A program made the position numbers and the translations under genes. A stretch of DNA of 64,000 nt from Streptomyces rubellomurinus. Its GTDB lineage: Bacteria; Actinomycetota; Actinomycetes; Streptomycetales; Streptomycetaceae. The stretch covers positions 124,001 to 188,000 of the forward strand of contig NZ_JZKH01000003.1 of NCBI RefSeq assembly GCF_000961885.1. The letters run 5' to 3'. Position 1 is the stretch's first letter; every line of letters begins with the position of its first letter. Shown in pieces: positions 59,275 to 64,000 of the stretch. The notes beneath the pieces were generated by a model. That model made no database searches. It was not told the origin of the DNA and saw nothing but the letters and a program-made list of their open reading frames with translations.

Positions 59275-59862
59275 ATGCGAACCGCGATCGTTCCCCCGCC
59301 GCGCTCCCCGCGGATGGGCCGTGGTTGGTACCTCGCCGCCGTACTCAGCGCCGTGATGGCCCTCGGCATGTGCCTGCTCGGCTGGCGCCAGGCCGACCAG
59401 GCCGACCGGATCGAGGCCCACCCGGTGCGAGTCGAAGGCGTCGTCACCCAGCTCCCCACGGGGGGCGGCAGCTACAGCGCCGTCAGCTACCGGGCCGCCG
59501 GACAGCCGCACACCGCCGCCGCGCTGCCGCTCGCGGACGGCACCAAGCTCGGCGACACCATCTGCCTGGAGCACGCCGCCGACGACCCGGGCGCGGTGCG
59601 GATCTGCGGCGACACCTATCCGCAGCCGGTCGGCGTCGGGCTGGCCCGGTACAGCGTGCCGGTCGCCGTCGTGCTCTTCGTGATCTGCGTGCTGCGCATC
59701 CGGCGCCACCGGCGGGCCCTCGCCGTCCGCACCCGGCAGGGGCGGCTGGCCGCCAACATCGCGCTGGCGACCGGGGCGCTGGCCGAGGGGATGCCGGCGA
59801 TAACGCAGGGCAAGCGCTCCCGCCGGCGGCGGCGCGCGGGCGGGCGCCGCGGCCCGCGCTGA
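59275..59862 (+). CDS. two-span membrane protein, DUF3592-like
   Basis: A 195-residue protein with a first helix (GWYLAAVLSAVMALGMCLLGW), an extracytoplasmic domain of about 85 residues with cysteines (TICLEHAADD and VRICGDTYP), and a second helix (YSVPVAVVLFVICVLRI). A very basic cytoplasmic C-terminus ends GKRSRRRRRAGGRRGPR. The RVEGVVTQLP and YRAAGQPHTAAALP segments fit a DUF3592-type domain. Function unknown. Confidence 0.72.
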   Translation: MRTAIVPPPRSPRMGRGWYLAAVLSAVMALGMCLLGWRQADQADRIEAHPVRVEGVVTQLPTGGGSYSAVSYRAAGQPHTAAALPLADGTKLGDTICLEHAADDPGAVRICGDTYPQPVGVGLARYSVPVAVVLFVICVLRIRRHRRALAVRTRQGRLAANIALATGALAEGMPAITQGKRSRRRRRAGGRRGPR

Positions 59863-59982
59863 ACGGGCGGGGCCTGCGGCGCGGCGCGCGGCGCGGTGGT
59901 GGCGCGGCGGCGGCACGGTCGCGGTGCGTCGGCGGCGGCGTGGCCGGGGTGCGTGGTCGGTGAGCGGACGCCAGGGTGAACA

Positions 59983-60687
59983 ATGGGGGGCGTGACCCGA
60001 GCCTCCCTGGACAAGAAGCCGCACGAAGTCGCCGCCATGTTCGACGACGTCGCGGCCAAGTACGACCGCACCAACGACGTGCTCTCCCTCGGCCAGGCCC
60101 GCTTCTGGCGCCGGGCCGTGGCCGAGGCGGTCGCCGCCGGCCCGGGGGACCTCGTGCTCGACCTCGGGGCCGGCACCGGCACCTCCTCGCTGCCCTTCGC
60201 CGAGGCCGGGGCGCAGGTCGTCCCGTGCGACTTCTCGGTCGGCATGCTCGTCGAGGGCAAGCGCCGCCACCCCGAGCTGGCGCTCACCGCCGGCGACGCC
60301 ACCCGGCTGCCCTTCGCGGACGACACCTTCGACTCGGTGACGATCTCCTTCGCCCTGCGCAACGTCCACGACACCGACGCGGCGCTGCGCGAGATGCACC
60401 GGGTCACCAAGCCCGGCGGCAAGCTGGTGATCTGCGAGTTCTCCACCCCGACCTGGACGCCCTTCCGCACGGTCTACACCGAGTACCTGATGCGTGCCCT
60501 GCCGCCGGTGGCCACCGCCGTCAGCAGCAGCCCCGACGCGTACGTCTACCTCGCCGAGTCCATCCGGGCCTGGCCCGACCAGCCCGCGCTGGCCGGCCGG
60601 ATGCAGGAGAGCGGCTGGTCCAAGGTCGCCTGGCGGAACCTGACCGGTGGCATCGTCGCGCTGCACCGGGGGTACAAGCTCGCGTAG
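59983..60687 (+). CDS. menG: demethylmenaquinone methyltransferase
   Basis: MenG/UbiE methylates demethylmenaquinone with SAM, the last ring step. The 234-residue protein has SAM motif [28 protein letters not shown], the [26 protein letters not shown] family signature and a normal [28 protein letters not shown]-terminus. GTG 59992 could start it just as well as ATG 59983. It precedes the geranylgeranyl reductase-like gene. Confidence 0.92.
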   Translation: MGGVTRASLDKKPHEVAAMFDDVAAKYDRTNDVLSLGQARFWRRAVAEAVAAGPGDLVLDLGAGTGTSSLPFAEAGAQVVPCDFSVGMLVEGKRRHPELALTAGDATRLPFADDTFDSVTISFALRNVHDTDAALREMHRVTKPGGKLVICEFSTPTWTPFRTVYTEYLMRALPPVATAVSSSPDAYVYLAESIRAWPDQPALAGRMQESGWSKVAWRNLTGGIVALHRGYKLA

Positions 60688-60690
60688 CGG

Positions 60691-60713
60691 CTGTGCTGTG
60701 CTGTGCTGTGCTG
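60691..60713. repeat. CTGTG pentamer x4
   Basis: Four perfect CTGTG copies plus CTG follow three bases after the menG stop. This is a slippage-prone microsatellite in a non-coding gap. Confidence 0.9.
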
Positions 60714-60834
60714 AAAGGCGTCCGCACGGGTGGGGCGGGGGCGTTCCCGGCGGCGTGAGCGGAACTAGACTGCCGGGGACGAAGCCGCCGTCCCCCTCCC
60801 CCCGACCCCGTCGCAGCTCCAGGAGTGTGTCCAC

Positions 60835-62145
60835 GTGTCCGAGACCGCAGCCGATCTGACGAAGCCGGAGAGCACGGTCGAGAGCACCGCCGACGTCATC
60901 GTGGTGGGCGCGGGCCCGGCCGGTTCCACCACCGCCTACTACCTGGCCCAGGCCGGGCTGGACGTGCTGCTGCTGGAGAAGACCGCCTTCCCGCGCGAGA
61001 AGGTCTGCGGCGACGGTCTGACCCCGCGCGCCACCAAGCAGCTGGTCGACATGGGCATCGACGTCTCCACCGAGAACGGCTGGCTGCACAACCGCGGCCT
61101 GCGCATCATCGGCGGCGGCGTCCGGCTGGAACTCGACTGGCCCGAGCTGTCCTCCTTCCCCGACTACGGGCTGGTCCGCAAGCGCGCCGACTTCGACGAA
61201 CTGCTCGCCCGCCAGGCCGAGAAGGCCGGCGCCCGGCTCTACGAGCGGTGCAACGTCAGCGGGCCCGTCCTCGACGACCGCACCGGGCGGATCGTCGGCG
61301 TCACCGCCAAGCTCGGCGACGAGAAGCGGCCGGTCACCTTCCGCGCCCCGCTCGTCGTCGCCGCGGACGGCAACTCCACCCGGCTCTCGCTCGCCATGGG
61401 CCTGCACCGCCGCGAGGACCGCCCCATGGGCGTCGCCTACCGGACGTACTTCACCTCGCCGCGGCACGACGACGACTACCTCGAGTCCTGGCTGGAACTC
61501 TGGGACACCCGCGACGGCCAGCGCAAGCTGCTGCCCGGGTACGGGTGGGTCTTCGGCATGGGCGACGGCACCTCCAACGTCGGCCTCGGCATCCTCAACT
61601 CCTCGCCCGCCTTCGGCGAGCTCGACTGGCGCGAGGTGCTGAAGGCCTGGTGCGCCGGCATGCCCGAGGAATGGGGCTACACCCCCGAGAACATGACCGA
61701 GCCGATCCGCGGCGCCGCCCTGCCGATGGCCTTCAACCGGCAGCCGCACTACACCCGCGGACTGCTGCTCGTCGGCGACGCCGGCGGCATGGTCAACCCG
61801 TTCAACGGCGAAGGCATCGCCTACGCGATGGAATCCGGACAGCTCGTCGCCGGGGTCATCGTGCAGGCACTCGCCCGGGTGACCGCCACCGGACGCGAGC
61901 GTGCCCTCCACGCGTACCCGCGCGTCCTCAAGGACACCTACGGCGGCTACTACACGCTCGGCCGCGCCTTCGTGAAGCTCATCGGCAACCCGAAGGTGAT
62001 GCAGCTCGCCGCCCAGCGCGGCCTCACCCACCCGCTGCTGATGCGCTTCACGCTCAAGCTGCTCGCCAACCTCCGCGACCCGCAGGGCGGCGACGTGATG
62101 GACCGCGTCATCAACGGCCTCACGAAGGTCGCGCCCAACTCCTGA
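60835..62145 (+). CDS. geranylgeranyl reductase family (menaquinone reductase-like)
   Basis: The protein of 436 residues is an FAD-dependent reductase: DVIVVGAGPAGSTTAYYLAQAGLDVLLLEKTAFPREKVCGDGLTPRA (Rossmann and family motif), AADGNSTRLSLAMGL and LLVGDAGGMVNPFNGEGIAYAMESG (second FAD motif). Related actinobacterial enzymes (MenJ type) reduce a double bond of the menaquinone isoprenoid chain. Position after menG fits that. GTG 60835 is the start. Confidence 0.9.
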   Translation: MSETAADLTKPESTVESTADVIVVGAGPAGSTTAYYLAQAGLDVLLLEKTAFPREKVCGDGLTPRATKQLVDMGIDVSTENGWLHNRGLRIIGGGVRLELDWPELSSFPDYGLVRKRADFDELLARQAEKAGARLYERCNVSGPVLDDRTGRIVGVTAKLGDEKRPVTFRAPLVVAADGNSTRLSLAMGLHRREDRPMGVAYRTYFTSPRHDDDYLESWLELWDTRDGQRKLLPGYGWVFGMGDGTSNVGLGILNSSPAFGELDWREVLKAWCAGMPEEWGYTPENMTEPIRGAALPMAFNRQPHYTRGLLLVGDAGGMVNPFNGEGIAYAMESGQLVAGVIVQALARVTATGRERALHAYPRVLKDTYGGYYTLGRAFVKLIGNPKVMQLAAQRGLTHPLLMRFTLKLLANLRDPQGGDVMDRVINGLTKVAPNS

Positions 62146-62195
62146 GACATCGCGCCGGATGCTTGGCCTCGGGGCCTCGGGGCGCCTGGCGTGTG

Positions 62196-62633
62196 TCAGG
62201 GCGTGGGGGCGGTGGTGCTCCGGGGCGTGTTGCTGGTGCTGTTGGTGTGGGTGTCGCCGTTGAGTGCTTCGCCGTCGCCATCTTCGCCGTCTTCGTCGCT
62301 GGGGGCGTCGTCGCCGCGGGAGGCGGCTGAGCGCTGCTCCACGTAGGCGAGGCGTTCGGCGAAGACCCGGGACGCGTCCGGGGTGAGCGTCCTGAGCGCG
62401 ACGAGTGCGGTGAAGACGACGTCGCACAGCTCGTGCTGGACGTCCTCCCAGGTGTGGGTGACACCCTTGCGCGGGTTCTGACCGGTGGCCCCGATCACGG
62501 CCGCGCCGACCTCGCCGACCTCCTCGGAGAGCTTGAGGAGCCGCAGCAGACGCTCCTCCTGGGGCGACTGCGTGCTCTCCTCGTCGAGCCATGCGACCAG
62601 GTGGTCGACGCTCTCCCAGATCCGGCTGTCCAT
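62196..62633 (-). CDS. MazG-like nucleotide pyrophosphohydrolase family protein
   Basis: The 145-residue protein has the all-helical MazG/dUTPase-like fold with metal-binding acids in LLKLSEEVGEVGAAVIGATG and WEDVQHELCDVVFTALVALRTL. The C-terminus from about residue 105 is a disordered Asp/Gly/Thr/Asn-rich tail. ATG 62633 starts the conserved segment. It is probably a house-cleaning nucleotide hydrolase; the substrate is unknown. Confidence 0.82.
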   Translation of the reverse strand: MDSRIWESVDHLVAWLDEESTQSPQEERLLRLLKLSEEVGEVGAAVIGATGQNPRKGVTHTWEDVQHELCDVVFTALVALRTLTPDASRVFAERLAYVEQRSAASRGDDAPSDEDGEDGDGEALNGDTHTNSTSNTPRSTTAPTP

Positions 62634-62731
62634 GCGGCGCTGCTCCCGTGCGGTGTGGTCGGTGCCTGCTGCCACCGTACGGGAGCGGCGACGGTCGATC
62701 GGGTCCAGTGGGCGAGGGGCCTCCTGTCCGA

Positions 62732-63442
62732 TCAGTTGGTGCTGATCTTCACGTGGCGGATGTTCACCGGGAGGTTGGGGAAGCCGTCGCCGGGGTTGTT
62801 CTGGTCGTCCTCGCCGCCGGCGGCGATCTTCTGCAGGACGTCCAGGCCCTCCGTGACCCGGCCGAACGGGGTGTAGGCGGGGGAGAGCTTGGTGTCCTTC
62901 CAGACGAAGAAGAACTGGCTGCCGTTGGTGTTCGGGCCGGCGTTGGCCATGGCGACCGTTCCGGCCGGGTAGGTGGCGCCGGTCAGGTTCTCGTCCGGGA
63001 ACGAGTAGCCGGGGCCGCCGCTGCCCGTCCCGGTCGGGTCCCCGCACTGCAGGACGTAGATCCGCTGGGTGGTGAGGCGGTGGCAGTGGCTGCGGTCGAA
63101 GTAGTCGTTCTCGGCAAGGAAGCGGAAGGAGAAGGTGGTGCAGGGCGCCTTGTCGGTCAGCGCCTCGAAGGTGATCCGGCCCTGGCTGGTCCGCAGCGTC
63201 GCGCGGTACGGCTCCGCTGCCTCCTCGGGGTCGAAGACGGGGATGCCCTTGAAGTTGTCGGCCGGCACGGCAGGCGTGTAGCTGCAGGCGGCAGCAGCGG
63301 TCGCGGGCCGGGGTGCGGCGTCCGCGACGGCGGTGCCGGTGCTCGCGACGAGCGGCAGGACGGTGGCGGCGGCGACCAGAGCCCAGTGCTTGCGCTTCAC
63401 GTGACGGGCCTTCCGTGGGGTGGTGGACGGCTGGATTGTCAT
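62732..63442 (-). CDS. secreted cyclophilin-type peptidyl-prolyl isomerase
   Basis: The product has 236 residues. A basic N-region (RKARHVKRKH), hydrophobic core (WALVAAATVLPLVASTGTAVA) and ADA cut site form a signal peptide. The mature domain is cyclophilin: ITFEALTDKAPCTTFSFRFLAENDYFDRSHCHRLT, GPGYSFPDENL, AMANAGPNTNGSQFFFVWKDTKLSPAYTPFGRVTEGLDVLQKI. A catalytic Arg of canonical cyclophilins (FHR) is shifted to SHCHR. ATG 63442 is used; GTG 63457 would add five residues. Confidence 0.88.
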   Translation of the reverse strand: MTIQPSTTPRKARHVKRKHWALVAAATVLPLVASTGTAVADAAPRPATAAAACSYTPAVPADNFKGIPVFDPEEAAEPYRATLRTSQGRITFEALTDKAPCTTFSFRFLAENDYFDRSHCHRLTTQRIYVLQCGDPTGTGSGGPGYSFPDENLTGATYPAGTVAMANAGPNTNGSQFFFVWKDTKLSPAYTPFGRVTEGLDVLQKIAAGGEDDQNNPGDGFPNLPVNIRHVKISTN

Positions 63443-63526
63443 GGAGGAATCATCCACGGCGGGGTGGGCGTCCGATAGAGGGCGGGGCGGTTGCGCTTCC
63501 TTCGGCTGGCCGGTGCCGATGGTCGG

Positions 63527-64000
63527 TCAGTTGTCGTTCGGGGTCATCGATTTCCGTTGGGTGGTCGGGGCTTCGGGCGTCGAGGCGGGTTCGGCGCCCG
63601 GGCCAGGTCCGGGCTCGGGCTCGGGGTCGAGTCCGGGGCTGGGATCGGGCTTCGGGCTCGGGGTGAACAGGCCGGCTCGGGCGGCCAGGGCGGCGGCGTC
63701 GGCAGCCCGCTCGGCTGTGTGGGCGTCCAGCGGTTCGCCGGTGACGAACAGGCGGTAGTAGAGCGGCGCGGTGGCGGCCCGCACCACTTCCGCGCCATCC
63801 GTCCCTGCGGGCAACTCCCCCCGGGCGACGGCCCGTTCGGCCACCCTTGCGGCCTGGTGGTGGCGGGCCGCGAAGAACGCGCGCAGGGCGGCGGCGCCGG
63901 TGTCCGAGCGCTGGGCGGCGGCGATCAGCGCGATCGGAGTGGGGGCCTGGTCCGGGTCGGTGAAGACGGCATGCACCTCCTGCGTAATGCGGCGGAGATC
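63527..64000 (-). CDS. TetR family regulator, C-terminal part only
   Basis: The frame is open to the window end, so the DNA-binding N-terminus lies outside. The visible part (DLRRITQEVHAVFTDPDQAPTPIALIAAAQRSDTGAAALRAFFAARHHQAARVAERAVARGEL...PLYYRLFVTGEPLDAHTAERAADAAALAARAGLF) is a TetR C-terminal ligand domain of the TetR_C_16 kind. It ends in a Pro/Glu/Gly-rich tail (PEPEPGPGPG). Its target cannot be inferred. Confidence 0.75.
   Translation of the reverse strand, partial: DLRRITQEVHAVFTDPDQAPTPIALIAAAQRSDTGAAALRAFFAARHHQAARVAERAVARGELPAGTDGAEVVRAATAPLYYRLFVTGEPLDAHTAERAADAAALAARAGLFTPSPKPDPSPGLDPEPEPGPGPGAEPASTPEAPTTQRKSMTPNDN

Overview
The window is high-GC actinobacterial DNA, almost certainly from a Streptomyces or Kitasatospora chromosome. 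The evidence is extreme third-position GC, GTG/TTG starts, futalosine-route menaquinone genes, DUF397 and DUF4229 proteins, and a gene order (serC; citrate synthase and pdxH; the SIS protein and dmdR; cold-shock gene and mqnA, then kinase and mqnC) like the core of Streptomyces coelicolor. No tRNA, rRNA, integrase, transposase or CRISPR array was seen.

Layout. 1-6.4 kb is housekeeping: an MFS transporter cut by the window edge, an acetyltransferase, RNA cyclic phosphodiesterase, serC, a citrate synthase-family enzyme and pdxH. 6.4-18.8 kb is an accessory island of two adjacent FxSxx-COOH peptide systems. Locus 1 has precursor FxsA1, the TIR-like protein FxsC1, the 1337-residue multi-domain FxsT1 (KGG-GR variant ATPase, TIR-like, NB-ARC, TPR), radical SAM enzyme FxsB1 and a separate HExxH protein. 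Locus 2 has precursor FxsA2, an FxsB2 with the HExxH domain fused on, and an AAC(3)-type acetyltransferase. 18.8-24.3 kb holds small accessory genes and two gene remnants. 24.3-29.6 kb is a third, partial set: FxsC2 and FxsT2 with no peptide or modifying enzyme beside them. 29.7-35.5 kb carries an atypical 2-hydroxyacid dehydrogenase, a hydrolase, a DUF4231 protein, a SIS protein, the iron regulator DmdR and a prim-pol protein. 35.8-51.1 kb carries regulators, a binding lipoprotein, purU, an ECF sigma/anti-sigma pair and transporters with regulators. 51.2-52.8 kb has a probably leaderless cysteine-containing leader ORF before a DAACS symporter. 53.2-62.1 kb is cold shock plus menaquinone biosynthesis (mqnA, kinase, mqnC, menG, a geranylgeranyl reductase-family enzyme). 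The end holds a MazG-like protein, a secreted cyclophilin and a partial TetR regulator.

How the genes may work together. FxsB enzymes belong to the radical SAM families that form three-residue cyclophanes on the Phe-x-Ser tail of FxsA. FxsT is built like an NLR/STAND sensor and is translationally coupled to the TIR protein FxsC at both places where it occurs. The most interesting reading of the island is a peptide-modification system wired to an NLR/TIR signalling machine. FxsA1 and the stand-alone HExxH gene are preceded by the same 41-bp-scale promoter module, and an FxsB C-terminal remnant lies in frame before the HExxH gene, so the two loci appear to be a fused and a split version of the same ancestral enzyme pair. 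Function remains inference.
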